A DNA stretch of 64,000 nucleotides from Hyphomicrobium sp. (GCA_019751875.1 JAIEMV010000014.1:29954-93953), one strand, 5' to 3'; shown: positions 8,950-19,673, counted from the first letter of the stretch. Notes: generated by a model from the letters alone, not told the origin. A program made the numbers and translations.

Positions 8950-9471
8950 ATGATAGTCAAGCCGTACAGCTACCGCACTGATCCCGCCGTCCCAGATTTC
9001 GATGACCGCGCGCCCATCATCGTTTTTGATGGCTTGTGTGTGCTGTGTTCATCCGGCGTGCAGTTCATGCTGGCCCGCGATCCGGAGGGATCGACACGCT
9101 TCGCCGCCATTCAGGACGAGGTGCCGCGGGCACTCTACCGCCACTACGGGCTCGATGCCGATCGCTTCGATACGTTCATGGTGCTCACCGACGGCGTGCC
9201 GCACGTGAAGTGGCAGGGCGTGCTCGCGGCCGGACGCACAATGCCGCCACCATGGCGGTGGCTGGCGACACTCGGCCGGTTAATCCCCGACGCCATCGGA
9301 GATCGTATCTACGATTGGGTCCAGCGCAACCGGATCGGCTGGTTCGGTTCGCGCGACACCTGCTTCATGCCAACTGCATCGCTCCGCCGCCGCATGCTTG
9401 AACAGAACACGTCAAGTGCGCGCGTTTTCGCCCCAGGCATACAGACCGACCCCCGCCAGCACGAGCGCTGA
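8950..9471 (+). CDS. DCC-family (DUF393) thiol-disulfide oxidoreductase-like protein
   Basis: The 173-residue protein carries the family-defining motif DGLCVLC (Asp27, Cys30, Cys33) and the later segments DRFDTFMVLTDG and the Arg/Trp-rich IYDWVQRNRIGWFG. DCC proteins are predicted thiol-disulfide oxidoreductases of unproven substrate. The gene is divergent from dps and its last 60 bases overlap the 3' end of the convergent EamA transporter gene. The C-terminal tail beyond about residue 150 is poorly conserved in appearance. Confidence 0.85.
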   Translation: MIVKPYSYRTDPAVPDFDDRAPIIVFDGLCVLCSSGVQFMLARDPEGSTRFAAIQDEVPRALYRHYGLDADRFDTFMVLTDGVPHVKWQGVLAAGRTMPPPWRWLATLGRLIPDAIGDRIYDWVQRNRIGWFGSRDTCFMPTASLRRRMLEQNTSSARVFAPGIQTDPRQHER

Positions 9472-10320
9472 GCCGATCGCATCGGCAAGGGTGAACGGCT
9501 CGCCCAGTATCCACACCGCCAGCGCGATGGTCACGACTGGCGAGACGGTGGAAATCATCGACACCGCCGCGCTTGAGATGCGGGCCAGACCGGCGTTGAT
9601 CAGGAACGTCGGCAGCACGGTGGCGACGATGGCGCACCCGGCCGCGAGCCACAAAAAGCGCGGGCTGGCGGCAAAATTTCCGCCGCTGACCACGGCCTGA
9701 TGCACGATGCAAAAGAATGACGCCGAAGCGAGTGCAATCGACGTGAAGAGGGCGCTCCCGAGCGGCGCCATGAACCGCTTGGCGTAGATCTGGTGCAGGG
9801 CGAACGAAACCGCGGCGCCCAAAACCAGAAGCGTGCCGATGACGGTGTCGCGACCGCCATCCGGCAGGTCGATCAGGAACACGATCCCGAGACCCGTGTA
9901 CGTCACGGCGGCGGCGACGAGACCAAATGCTGTCACGCGCTCTCCGTACAGCATCGCACCGAGAAACATGACGAAGAGCGGGTATGTGAAGAGCACCAGC
10001 CGTTCAAGTTGCGCAGTAATGAACATCAATCCTGCGAAATCGAATTGCGAGGCGACGTAATACCCAAGAAACCCGACGAAGGCCGCGCGCCATATCTGTT
10101 CCCAGGTCGGCGGCGGCTCGCCGCGCTCGCGCCGTTGAGCCCACGCCCACCATCCGATAGTTGCGAACACGGGCAGGGAAAAGATCATGCGGTAAGCCAG
10201 CATCAGCGCCGCGTCGACCTGATCTTGGTACGCAAGCTTGATGAAGATGGCTTTGGTGGAGAAGAAGGCAGCTCCGAGTGCGGCAAAGACGATGCCGGCG
10301 AGGAATTGACGGGCGGGCAT
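9412..10320 (-). CDS. EamA/DMT-superfamily transporter
   Basis: The 302-residue protein has about ten membrane segments in two homologous halves, typical of the drug/metabolite transporter superfamily. The first half opens with GIVFAALGAAFFSTKAIFIK; the second contains ALHQIYAKRF and GLARISSAAVSMIS, where EamA repeats usually have a Pro-rich turn. These proteins export amino acids, nucleotides or other small metabolites; the substrate here is unknown. Its start lies just after a strong terminator of the preceding minus-strand genes, so it has its own promoter. Confidence 0.88.
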   Translation of the reverse strand: MPARQFLAGIVFAALGAAFFSTKAIFIKLAYQDQVDAALMLAYRMIFSLPVFATIGWWAWAQRRERGEPPPTWEQIWRAAFVGFLGYYVASQFDFAGLMFITAQLERLVLFTYPLFVMFLGAMLYGERVTAFGLVAAAVTYTGLGIVFLIDLPDGGRDTVIGTLLVLGAAVSFALHQIYAKRFMAPLGSALFTSIALASASFFCIVHQAVVSGGNFAASPRFLWLAAGCAIVATVLPTFLINAGLARISSAAVSMISTVSPVVTIALAVWILGEPFTLADAIGSALVLAGVGLYAWGENART

Positions 10321-10321
10321 T

Positions 10322-10371
10322 AAAAACAGCCTGGGACCGAGAGGAGGGAGATATCCTCTTGCCCCAGGCTG
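10322..10371 (-). terminator. Rho-independent terminator
   Basis: A long imperfect hairpin has arms CAGCCTGGG (10327-10335) and CCCAGGCTG (10363-10371) plus an inner AGAGGA/TCCTCT stem. On the minus strand it is followed by a T-run (complement of 10322-10326). It terminates transcription from the 10400-11185 genes before the EamA gene. Confidence 0.85.
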
Positions 10372-10399
10372 GAAGCCGCGTCACCGCGGCGGATTGGGC

Positions 10400-10654
10400 C
10401 TAGCCTCGCGGGATGTCCCGCGGCGGCAGGAGTTCACTGTTCTCCTGCGCTATGGCGACGGCCTCACGCTTCTGCGGCGCATCGACTGGCGGCTCGTCCG
10501 GCTTGCGATTGGGATCGACCGGAGCTTCGGCAGGGCGCCCGACGCCGGGTGCAGGCGGAGCAATCTTGTCCACGGGTTCGCGGCGCGGATCCTCTCCCGG
10601 TGCGTCGACGCCCGGATTCTCAGGCCGTGTTCTCGGCGGTGTGGTGCGCGTCAT
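10400..10654 (-). CDS. Small proline-rich protein under an EcfG promoter
   Basis: An 84-residue Pro- and Arg-rich hydrophilic protein starts MTRTTPPRTRPENPG after the strong site AAGGAG. It has no signal peptide or membrane segment and is probably disordered. An EcfG-type promoter sits about 30 bases upstream of the start and a terminator lies just past the stop, so it is very likely a genuine stress-induced transcript. No family is recognised. Confidence 0.7.
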   Translation of the reverse strand: MTRTTPPRTRPENPGVDAPGEDPRREPVDKIAPPAPGVGRPAEAPVDPNRKPDEPPVDAPQKREAVAIAQENSELLPPRDIPRG

Positions 10655-10686
10655 GGCGGCACTCCTTTCGCGTTTCAGATGAAGGA

Positions 10687-10711
10687 AACGCGAAAAGGGC
10701 CGCGGCGTTCC
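10687..10711 (-). promoter_or_regulatory. EcfG-type promoter for the proline-rich gene
   Basis: On the minus strand GGAAC (10711-10707), exactly 16 bases, then CGTT (10690-10687). The start codon at 10654 follows about 26 bases after the expected transcription start, with an AAGGAG site between. Position and match make this a convincing general-stress promoter. Confidence 0.75.
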
Positions 10712-10732
10712 GGACACCATGCCGAATACCGA

Positions 10733-11185
10733 TCAATGACGCGGCCCGGGCCCACCGAAATACTGCGCCAACTCCGCATCGATGCGCTGCGCCGCTTGAC
10801 GCCAATCGCCGGCTCGCCCAGCCATCGGCGGCTCAACCATGATCACAGCCTCTTCGAGAGTCGGGTCGCCAGCCGGTTCCTCATGTGGCGCAGGCGAAGC
10901 GTGACCGTTGATGGTGGGAGGCGTGGGGTCCACAGCCGCAATCTGCTCGCGATGAGGCTCACGATGCGGCAGAACACACAGGCGCTGGGCGAGGAGCTGC
11001 AGCTCGGAGACGATTGCCTCACGGCGGAGTTCGTGCAGCATGGTGACGCTGCGAACTTCTTTCAAAAGCTGATCGTCGGCGCGACGGATGGCTTCGGAAA
11101 GATCGCGCACGAGATCGAGTTCGTGGCGGGAGGTCTCATTGAGGCGGGCGAGAAGATCATGGACGTTCTGCGGCAGTGCGCTCAT
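10733..11185 (-). CDS. Hypothetical helical protein
   Basis: The 150-residue product starts MSALPQNVHDLLARLNE after GAGGG; in-frame ATGs at 11200 and further upstream give longer versions. The first 75 residues are strongly helical and charged (SEAIRRADDQLLKEVRS), the middle is Pro/His-rich and probably disordered, and the end has a short helix (DWRQAAQRIDAELAQYFGG). No signal peptide. It lies directly upstream of the stress-promoter gene in the same direction. No family is recognised. Confidence 0.6.
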   Translation of the reverse strand: MSALPQNVHDLLARLNETSRHELDLVRDLSEAIRRADDQLLKEVRSVTMLHELRREAIVSELQLLAQRLCVLPHREPHREQIAAVDPTPPTINGHASPAPHEEPAGDPTLEEAVIMVEPPMAGRAGDWRQAAQRIDAELAQYFGGPGPRH

Positions 11186-11309
11186 TGCGGTTTCCCTCAT
11201 GTCGTCTTGCAGTCCGCCCCTTGGGATCAGAAATCGTCTGATTCCAATGGCCGAAAAGTGTTCGCGAAAGGGATGCTTGCGAGCATAAGTCAAGGGCGGC
11301 GAGCAACCG

Positions 11310-12182
11310 TTAGCGGCTGCTCAACGCTAGGCGAAACTTCGATGTCGCCACGAGCGACGGTCCCGGTTTGACGGCGCTGTCACCCGGCTTCTTGATCGAC
11401 GGATACGCGGCTGAAAGTGCGGCGAGCGCTTCGCGGGCCGCTGCCGCCGCTTCAGGTCGGCCAACTTCAAGGTGCGCCATAACGTCCGCCGACCGCGCTT
11501 TCGCAGCTTGGAAAAATCCATAGCCGTCGAGGTAGGCGTCGCCCGAACTGTCACGAAGCGCCTTTGCGTACTGTAGAGCCGCACGGTCGAGAAGATCGGC
11601 GAACACGATCGTCTTGGTTTCGATCGTCGCCTGCCCGGGGGCCTTGGCTTCCGCGCCATCGAGAGCGGCGAAGACGGCGTCGGCTGCCGAACTGACTTCT
11701 GCAACCGGAGCTTTCGAAAGAGCAAGATCGCCGGCCTTTTGCATGAGGTCATCGAACTCCGGAACGCCGAGTTTTGTGAGTGCCGGCTCCAGATCGATAT
11801 AGGCTTCGCTCCGGGCATGGGCGAACATTTCGGTGCCGGCGAGCGTGTCGCCCGCGGTGTAACTCGCAAGGCCGGCGATGTAGTGCGCACGAATGATATC
11901 GAGCCCGGTAAGGTAAACCGTCGGATCGGTCGCAGCCTTGCTGGCATCGAAACCGGCCTCGCCCCCTTCGCCGCCCTCGCCACCCTCTCCGCCTTCGCCC
12001 CCCTCACCGCCCTGGGCCAGAATGAGCGGGCTTGGGACAGTCGTGTCTTGGCTGGCGGAAATGCCGGTAACAGTATCTGGAAGATCTGGAGCTTCAGAAG
12101 CGGCGAACGCTTCGGACGCTGGCACGAGCGCTCCGGCCACCGTAAGAGAAGTCCATAGACGGCGAGTTTTGCGCGTGATCAC
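11310..12182 (-). CDS. Exported protein with six Gly-Gly-Glu repeats
   Basis: I place the start at the GTG complementary to 12180-12182 because it opens a classic signal peptide (ITRKTRRLWTSLTVAGALV, cleavage near SEAFA); a start at 12248 would bury it. The mature part has a Gly-Gly-Glu tract of six units (bases 11958-12011), then an Ala-rich helical domain with YLTGLDIIRAHYIAGLASY and several DxE-type acidic patches. An acidic, Gly-rich periplasmic protein next to a PiuC-type iron dioxygenase gene suggests metal handling, perhaps iron, but this is inference. The two genes are divergent with only about 30 bases between them. No named family recognised. Confidence 0.6.
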   Translation of the reverse strand: MITRKTRRLWTSLTVAGALVPASEAFAASEAPDLPDTVTGISASQDTTVPSPLILAQGGEGGEGGEGGEGGEGGEAGFDASKAATDPTVYLTGLDIIRAHYIAGLASYTAGDTLAGTEMFAHARSEAYIDLEPALTKLGVPEFDDLMQKAGDLALSKAPVAEVSSAADAVFAALDGAEAKAPGQATIETKTIVFADLLDRAALQYAKALRDSSGDAYLDGYGFFQAAKARSADVMAHLEVGRPEAAAAAREALAALSAAYPSIKKPGDSAVKPGPSLVATSKFRLALSSR

Positions 12183-12211
12183 GGCAGGTCCAATCGAAAG
12201 TGTGTTCGAAG

Positions 12212-12877
12212 ATGCTGGTTCATATCCCGAACGTGCTCGCTCCCGCAACGTTGGCGAACGTCGTCAGCTTGACTGAGGCGCTAGACTGGGGACCGGGCGC
12301 GGCGACCGCCGGCTGGCATGCGCGCGACGTGAAGACCAACACCCAGGCGCTGGCTGGTCCGGTACTGGAGCGGGTGCGCGCAACAATCACGGAGGCTTTG
12401 GAAAAAAACGACATCATTCGCTCGATGGCGCTGCCGCGGCGGTTCTTTCCCCCGCTCATCTCGAGAGCCGGACCGGGCGAAGGTTACGGCACGCATGTCG
12501 ACGATGCTTTGATCGGTGGAACGCTGGGCCTGCGCAGCGACATCTCGGTGACGGTCTTCCTCTCTGATCCGGCCACCTATGATGGTGGCGAACTGATCGT
12601 TGAAAGCCTGGCGGGCGAAGAGGCGGCTAAGGCGCAAGCAGGCGATGCCGTCATCTATCCCTCGACAACACTGCATCGTGTTGAAGCGGTCACGCGCGGT
12701 GAAAGGCTCGTCGCCGTCACATGGATCGAAAGCCGCGTGCGTGACGCGGGTTGCCGGGAAATCCTGTTCGATCTCGACCGCGCGCGCCGGACGATCTTCC
12801 AACGCGAGGGCAAGTCGCCCACGTTCGATCTCGTCACGAAGTCCTATTCGAATCTCCTGCGGCGCTGGGCTGAGTGA
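12212..12877 (+). CDS. PKHD-type Fe(II)/2-oxoglutarate hydroxylase (PiuC/YbiX-like)
   Basis: The 221-residue protein is a 2-oxoglutarate-dependent dioxygenase with the iron triad His95-x-Asp97 in GYGTHVDDAL and His155 in STTLHRVEAV. An Arg at 162 or 165 in TRGERL would bind 2-oxoglutarate. PiuC-type proteins are commonly linked to iron uptake and TonB receptors; none is seen here. The start ATG at 12212 is preferred over the GTG at 12200 because it matches the family N terminus MLVHIPNVL. The divergent neighbour encodes the Gly-Gly-Glu repeat protein. Confidence 0.9.
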   Translation: MLVHIPNVLAPATLANVVSLTEALDWGPGAATAGWHARDVKTNTQALAGPVLERVRATITEALEKNDIIRSMALPRRFFPPLISRAGPGEGYGTHVDDALIGGTLGLRSDISVTVFLSDPATYDGGELIVESLAGEEAAKAQAGDAVIYPSTTLHRVEAVTRGERLVAVTWIESRVRDAGCREILFDLDRARRTIFQREGKSPTFDLVTKSYSNLLRRWAE

Positions 12878-12881
12878 ACCA

Positions 12882-13304
12882 TCATCGGCTCTCGTAGCGA
12901 TCCTTCAGTTCTTTCGTGCGCTGCTCTGTCTTTTCCGTTTTGCAGCCGAGGATATCGCCAGTCGCGCCGGTCCCGTTGGTCCAGAACATGGCGACGTGGC
13001 CATCGCATTCGGCATCGCGAAACGAGACCCAGGCGCGCTGCGATGCGCGCAGAGCGGTCTCCCAAGACTTGGCATCCCAAGGCGGATCGCTTGCAAACCC
13101 TGGAATGGCGGCGAGCGCCTTCTGATAGGTCGCGTTCAACTCCGCATCGGCCTTGTCGAATTCCGCTGCGGCGCACCGGTTTAGTTCCACTGTCGAAAGC
13201 GCCTCGGCGCAATCACCCGGCGCCGTCTCGTCGGCCAATGCCGACCCGTTCCCGCCTGCCAAGAAGAGCATACAAATTGTGACTACCCTCGCGAACGTGA
13301 ACAT
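12882..13304 (-). CDS. LprI-domain (DUF1311) exported protein
   Basis: The 140-residue protein has a signal peptide (cleavage near SALADE) and one lysozyme-inhibitor LprI-like domain, recognised by DCAEALSTVELNRCAAAEFDKADAELNATYQKAL and the closing W-x-x-FRDAEC pattern. Four conserved cysteines probably form two disulfides in the periplasm. Family members inhibit lysozyme or are of unknown role. It is convergent with the dioxygenase gene, with four bases between the ends. Confidence 0.85.
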   Translation of the reverse strand: MFTFARVVTICMLFLAGGNGSALADETAPGDCAEALSTVELNRCAAAEFDKADAELNATYQKALAAIPGFASDPPWDAKSWETALRASQRAWVSFRDAECDGHVAMFWTNGTGATGDILGCKTEKTEQRTKELKDRYESR

Positions 13305-13495
13305 GAGACCCCCATTTAGATTTCCCGTTCCTCACACTAGGGGCGCCGGGCCAGCCATGTCACAGAAAAGCTGACGCCGAAGGCGGCGGCGTTTTAATGC
13401 AGCGATGGGGAAGCTCGGCATCGGCCGCGTCAACTCAAATTTAACCATCTCGCGCGAATCGTAGGCCGCCGCTGTTCGTAAATCGTCGCGAGGCC

Positions 13496-14197
13496 ATGCC
13501 GAGTTCAGCACTCCGTCACACGCCAGCCCGACCGGCGCCCGCGCTCCCCGTAAGTTGGCTCGCAGCACCTGCGCTGAAGCGCGCGCGCCCGGAAGATCCC
13601 GTACTGGTTCCGCTTCACGCCCTCCGCCCGACACAGGGCGCGGTGGGCATGAAGGCCGTCGCTGCCAAGCGCGAGAAAGTCGAACGCCGGACAGACAGCC
13701 GCAAAGCCATCACGCGCTATCTTGAAAAGCGGCCGATTCCTGCCGTACGCGGACCCGGAAACGACTTCTACATCATCGACCATCATCACCTCAGCATGGC
13801 CCTGCACCAAAGCGACGTCACAGAAGCTTTCGTGCGGGTCATCGGGGATCTGTCTCGTCTGCCGAGGGCGGAATTCTGGCGGCGCATGGCCGAGCGCGGC
13901 TGCCTTCACCCCTACGATCACCATGGCGAGCGCATCCACCCGTCCGCGCTCCCCGCTGCGATCCCGCACCTGAAGCGCGACGCCTATCGGGACCTGGCCT
14001 GGTCCGTCCGTGAGGGCGGCGGCTTCGTCAAATCGGAACAACCCTATGCAGAATTCCGATGGGCACAGTTTTTCCGCTGCCGCATCCCGCGCACATCCGT
14101 TCTGCGCGATTTCGAGCACGCCCACGACCGCGCGATGATGCTCGCCCGCTCAGAAGCGGCATCGCACCTTCCGGGCTTCATCGGAATCGAGCTGTGA
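13496..14197 (+). CDS. ParB-like nuclease-fold protein (ParBc_2 type)
   Basis: The 233-residue protein has the layout of the putative ParB-like nuclease family: an N-terminal VPLHALRPTQGAVGMKAV segment, YLEKRPIPAVRGPGNDFYIIDHHHLSMAL near residues 75-104, and a long C-terminal helical part with EFRWAQFFR. It is not a chromosomal ParB: there is no helix-turn-helix or GERRxRA box. The function of the family is not established. The ATG follows a short GAGG site. It converges with queF with four bases between the stops and is otherwise isolated. Confidence 0.8.
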   Translation: MPSSALRHTPARPAPALPVSWLAAPALKRARPEDPVLVPLHALRPTQGAVGMKAVAAKREKVERRTDSRKAITRYLEKRPIPAVRGPGNDFYIIDHHHLSMALHQSDVTEAFVRVIGDLSRLPRAEFWRRMAERGCLHPYDHHGERIHPSALPAAIPHLKRDAYRDLAWSVREGGGFVKSEQPYAEFRWAQFFRCRIPRTSVLRDFEHAHDRAMMLARSEAASHLPGFIGIEL

Positions 14198-14201
14198 AAC
14201 T

Positions 14202-14663
14202 CTAGCCCCGGCCGCGATACGTCGCGACGCCCTGATCGGGAAGCCAGACGCCGGCCGGCAGTTCACCGCGTTGCCAAAACACGTCGATCGGCATGCCGCC
14301 GCGCGGATACCAATAACCGCCGATCCGGAGAAAATGCGGATCGAGCAGGTCCGCGAGGCGCTTGCCGATGGCAACCGTGCAATCCTCGTGGAACGCGCCG
14401 TGGTTGCGGAACGACCCGAGATAGAGTTTCAGCGACTTGCTCTCGACGAGCCACTGCTTCGGCACATAGTCGATCATCAGGTGCGCGAAATCCGGCTGAC
14501 CCGTGACGGGACAGAGAGACGTGAACTCCGGCTGCGTAAAGCGCGCCACATACTGCGTATCGGGATGCGGGTTCGGCACACGTTCGAGCAGCGCCGTTTC
14601 CGGGCTGACCGGCATCGGCGTCTGCTGGCCGAGTTGAGTAACGGGCGGTTTCTCGCGTCCCAT
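14202..14663 (-). CDS. queF: NADPH-dependent preQ0 reductase
   Basis: QueF reduces 7-cyano-7-deazaguanine (preQ0) to preQ1 for queuosine tRNA modification. The 153-residue protein is the short, homomeric type. The nucleophile Cys51 in [11 protein letters not shown] and the partner Asp58 are present, as is the [16 protein letters not shown] motif that binds NADPH and substrate. It is three bases downstream of queD on the same strand, so queE, queD and queF probably form one operon. Confidence 0.95.
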   Translation of the reverse strand: MGREKPPVTQLGQQTPMPVSPETALLERVPNPHPDTQYVARFTQPEFTSLCPVTGQPDFAHLMIDYVPKQWLVESKSLKLYLGSFRNHGAFHEDCTVAIGKRLADLLDPHFLRIGGYWYPRGGMPIDVFWQRGELPAGVWLPDQGVATYRGRG

Positions 14664-14666
14664 GAT

Positions 14667-15053
14667 CTACTCCGCGGCCCGGCTCAAGCGCGGCCCCGGC
14701 CCAGTATAGATGCAACCCTCGTGGCAGCTGTCCCGATGTACTTCGATTTGCGCAAGGCCCGGCACCTTGTTGTCGATACGGTCCCAAATCCACATGGCGA
14801 TGCGTTCCAGCGTCGGTGCGGAGAGCCCCTCGACGTCATTCAGCATGCGATGATCGAGAGCATCCTGGCAGTCGGCCAGCGCTGCCGAGAGGTCGTCGAA
14901 GTGAAAAACGACGCCGGTTTCGGCACTGGGCTCACCGTCGATCCAGACGCGCGCGCGGAAAGAATGCCCGTGGATACGGGAATTCGGATGGCCGGGGGGC
15001 GCCGACGGCAGGTAATGGGCTGCCTCGAACAGGAAATCGCGATAGATGCGCAT
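14667..15053 (-). CDS. queD: QueD-type 6-carboxytetrahydropterin synthase with altered active site
   Basis: QueD makes 6-carboxytetrahydropterin from 7,8-dihydroneopterin triphosphate. The 128-residue protein keeps the zinc ligands His13 in FEAAHYL and His28/His30 in the HGH motif, and the C-terminal CHEGCIYTG. However, in Escherichia coli QueD the catalytic Cys lies four residues before that HGH, and here the same position is Asn24 (GHPNSRIHGH). The codon is a clear AAT. Either this clade uses another residue or the enzyme has changed reaction. The start MRIYRDF is chosen by homology; a start at 15089 adds 12 residues. Confidence 0.88.
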   Translation of the reverse strand: MRIYRDFLFEAAHYLPSAPPGHPNSRIHGHSFRARVWIDGEPSAETGVVFHFDDLSAALADCQDALDHRMLNDVEGLSAPTLERIAMWIWDRIDNKVPGLAQIEVHRDSCHEGCIYTGPGPRLSRAAE

Positions 15054-15134
15054 GGGCGAGGGAATAGGGGGGTTGGGCCGCACATGCAAGGCCCGCCAAT
15101 GCCACGGGTTAAACCCGTCGTACCGCTGACGAAA

Positions 15135-15764
15135 TCACGGAATGCCGAGGATCTTGTGGGTCTGGACCGATAATCGCCACGGCGGGTTTGCCTTGCAGTA
15201 GGCGATCGCAGCCTCGGTATTGCTCGCCCGAGCCGGCCCATCCATCGGTTGCAGAAAGCGGTGCTCGAACTCCAGGTTCAGATACTGCGCCGGATCGACG
15301 CCCGTCTGCGGATAGACGAGCTTGAGTTCATCGCCCCACAGCTGCACGAGCGGCTGCCCAGCTTTGGGGCTGACGCAGACCCAGTCGATGTCCTCCGGAA
15401 CCGCGAGCGTGCCGTTGGTCTCGATCGCGATCGAGAAACCCCGCCCATGCAGCGCGTCAATCAGATCCTGGTCCACCTGGAGCATGGGCTCACCGCCGGT
15501 CAACACGACCATGGCCGGGCCATGGCTGGCGGTGACGGCAGCGCGGCACGCGCGCGCCAGAGCATCGGCGGTGGCAAACTTGCCTCCGCCCACGCCGTCG
15601 GTGCCGACGAAATCCGTATCGCAGAAGCGGCACTGGGCGGTGGCCCGATCCTCTTCGCGGCCCGACCACAGATTGCACCCGGCAAACCGGCAGAAGACGG
15701 CCGGCGTGCCGGCATTCGCGCCCTCGCCTTGCAGCGTGTAGAAGATTTCCTTGACCTGATACAT
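15135..15764 (-). CDS. queE: 7-carboxy-7-deazaguanine synthase (radical SAM)
   Basis: QueE is the radical SAM enzyme that contracts 6-carboxytetrahydropterin to 7-carboxy-7-deazaguanine. The 209-residue protein has the QueE-specific cluster motif Cys30-X14-Cys45-X2-Cys48, the LQGEG opening and the SAM-binding TGGEPMLQ. The spacing between the first two cysteines distinguishes it from CX3CX2C enzymes and matches proteobacterial QueE. It is the upstream gene of the queE-queD-queF set and is divergent from the transporter gene. Confidence 0.95.
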   Translation of the reverse strand: MYQVKEIFYTLQGEGANAGTPAVFCRFAGCNLWSGREEDRATAQCRFCDTDFVGTDGVGGGKFATADALARACRAAVTASHGPAMVVLTGGEPMLQVDQDLIDALHGRGFSIAIETNGTLAVPEDIDWVCVSPKAGQPLVQLWGDELKLVYPQTGVDPAQYLNLEFEHRFLQPMDGPARASNTEAAIAYCKANPPWRLSVQTHKILGIP

Positions 15765-15817
15765 GGGCCCACACGTAGCTAGGCCGGGCCGAGTGTCAAG
15801 GTAGGGGATGAGGGGTC

Positions 15818-16525
15818 ATGCAGGCGAAGGCGCGCACCTACCGGTACTACGACTTCGTCATGGTCGCCTTCGTCGTGGTGCTCGTTTGCTCCAACCTGAT
15901 CGGACCAGCCAAGGCCGCACAACTCGACCTGCCGCTGATCGGTGCCGTAACGTTCGGGGCCGGCGTCCTGTTCTTTCCGATTTCCTACATCTTCGGCGAC
16001 ATCCTGACCGAGGTGTACGGCTATGCCCGCGCTCGCCGCGTGATCTGGACGGGCTTTGCGGCGTTGCTCTTCGCAGCGATCATGGCGGCCGTTGTCGTGG
16101 CGTTGCCCCCGGCACCCACGTGGGAGAACCAGAAGGTCTACGAAATCGCGTTCGGCAACACGTGGCGCATCGCCGGCGCGTCGATGATGGCCTACTTCTG
16201 CGGCGAATTCGTCAACTCGTTCGTGCTGGCCAAGATGAAGGTGGCGACGGCCGGCCGCTACATGCGCACCCGGTTCGTCGCCTCCACCGTCGCGGGCGAA
16301 GCGGTCGACAGTTCACTGTTCTATCCGCTCGCGTTCTGGAACTCCGGCATCATGCCGAACGATCTCGTGCTGACTCTGGTGATCTCGCAGTTCGTGACCA
16401 AGACGCTCGTAGAGATCGCCTTCCTGCCACTGACGACGCGTATTGTGACGGCCCTGAAGAAAGCTGAGCAGGAAGACCACTATGACCGCGACACCGACTT
16501 CAATCCGTTCACGTTGAAGGAGTGA
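15818..16525 (+). CDS. yhhQ: Queuosine precursor transporter (YhhQ/QPTR)
   Basis: The 235-residue membrane protein has six to seven predicted spans and hallmark segments of the YhhQ family: GAVTFGAGVLFFPISYIFGDILTEVYGYA and AGEAVDSSLFYPLAF. Family members import queuine or its precursors preQ0/preQ1. Its location between queE and queC shows the organism pairs de novo synthesis with salvage. It is divergent from queE, with 53 bases between the starts, so the two probably share a regulatory region. Confidence 0.92.
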   Translation: MQAKARTYRYYDFVMVAFVVVLVCSNLIGPAKAAQLDLPLIGAVTFGAGVLFFPISYIFGDILTEVYGYARARRVIWTGFAALLFAAIMAAVVVALPPAPTWENQKVYEIAFGNTWRIAGASMMAYFCGEFVNSFVLAKMKVATAGRYMRTRFVASTVAGEAVDSSLFYPLAFWNSGIMPNDLVLTLVISQFVTKTLVEIAFLPLTTRIVTALKKAEQEDHYDRDTDFNPFTLKE

Positions 16526-16680
16526 CCGAGTGCGCGCTTATCGATCAGTTCGAACGCGGTACGCACGCCCGCGGGCTTGTCGGGAAGGTGGCCATTGATC
16601 GGAAACAGCGAGGCCAAAACCGCAAGCGCGGCGCTCGTGTGGATGATGTGGCGGGCGGATGTCTGGCACAAGCGACGCAT
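16480..16680 (-). CDS. Possible small exported or membrane peptide
   Basis: A 66-residue frame starts at an ATG preceded by a good GGGAG site and has a basic start followed by a hydrophobic stretch (HTSAALAVLASLF) resembling a signal peptide. It overlaps the 3' end of the transporter gene on the opposite strand by 46 bases, and the overlapping part may not be under selection. Plausible but unproven; no family recognised. Confidence 0.3.
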   Translation of the reverse strand: MRRLCQTSARHIIHTSAALAVLASLFPINGHLPDKPAGVRTAFELIDKRALGHSFNVNGLKSVSRS

Positions 16681-16847
16681 GGCACACTCCCATTCGAGGG
16701 ATGTGTGAATTGTCGGGCATTTTCCCCGATCTGTCGGTTCCGCCCGGCACAGGCCTCCGCCTTTTACGCATTATTGACCACGTCGCGTAGGCGGTGGCTT
16801 ACCAATTCCGGTGTATGCCCTGCTGGTGACGGCGACTGGCGGTACCG

Positions 16848-17428
16848 ATGCGCAAGACAAACCTCTCTCAATACCTCACCCTGAGAAACATCTTTCTTGC
16901 CATCGTGGCGCTGAACATCCTGAGCGCGATGACGACGAGCAGGTTGAGTGGCAAGTTCCACGAAGCAGCCAAGCCGATGGTCCGCACAGTGCCGTCCACC
17001 GCAAACGCACCGGCAGCCGGTCCGCCCCTTATCGCTCATATCGTTCCAGGCGAAGCCGTCGATCTGACCGCTGGCCCACCCGTCGAGTCACGGCGTCCCG
17101 ATACCGCCAAGCCGTCCGCACAAGCCAAACCGCGCCGTCAAAAGAGTAATCCGCCAGGCGTCAATTGGCTTATGCTCGTGGCAATGGGTGCCATGGCGCT
17201 CTATGCGCGTTATCTTGCAGCACGCATGGCGCAGAATGCCGTTGTTCATGCTGTGGACAGCATCAAACAGATCGCCGGTGCGCTCAGGGCCTTCGGCGCA
17301 GGTGGTCGTGCACCCGCCAAGCCTGCCCACGCCGCCCCCCCGCCATCGACACAAGCGCTGCACAAAATGCAAGCTGCTAAGCCGCGCAAGAGTACCGTGG
17401 TTCGCGCCTCACGCTGGCCGTTCGCCGC

Positions 17429-17432
<4 letters not shown>
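16848..17432 (+). CDS. Hypothetical protein with two membrane segments
   Basis: The 194-residue protein has a hydrophobic N-terminal segment (about 11-28), a Pro/Ala-rich linker (45-100), a second membrane segment ([19 protein letters not shown], about 106-124) and a basic C-terminal tail rich in Pro, Lys and Arg. The linker would lie in the periplasm. It overlaps the queC 3' end by four bases. No family recognised; position inside the queuosine block is probably coincidental. Confidence 0.6.
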
Positions 17433-19619
<2,187 letters not shown>

Positions 19620-19673
19620 GGCTGAAGGTCTATACCGCCCGTCGTAGCTGCGGGCCGGTTCTGGGCGCTGGAT

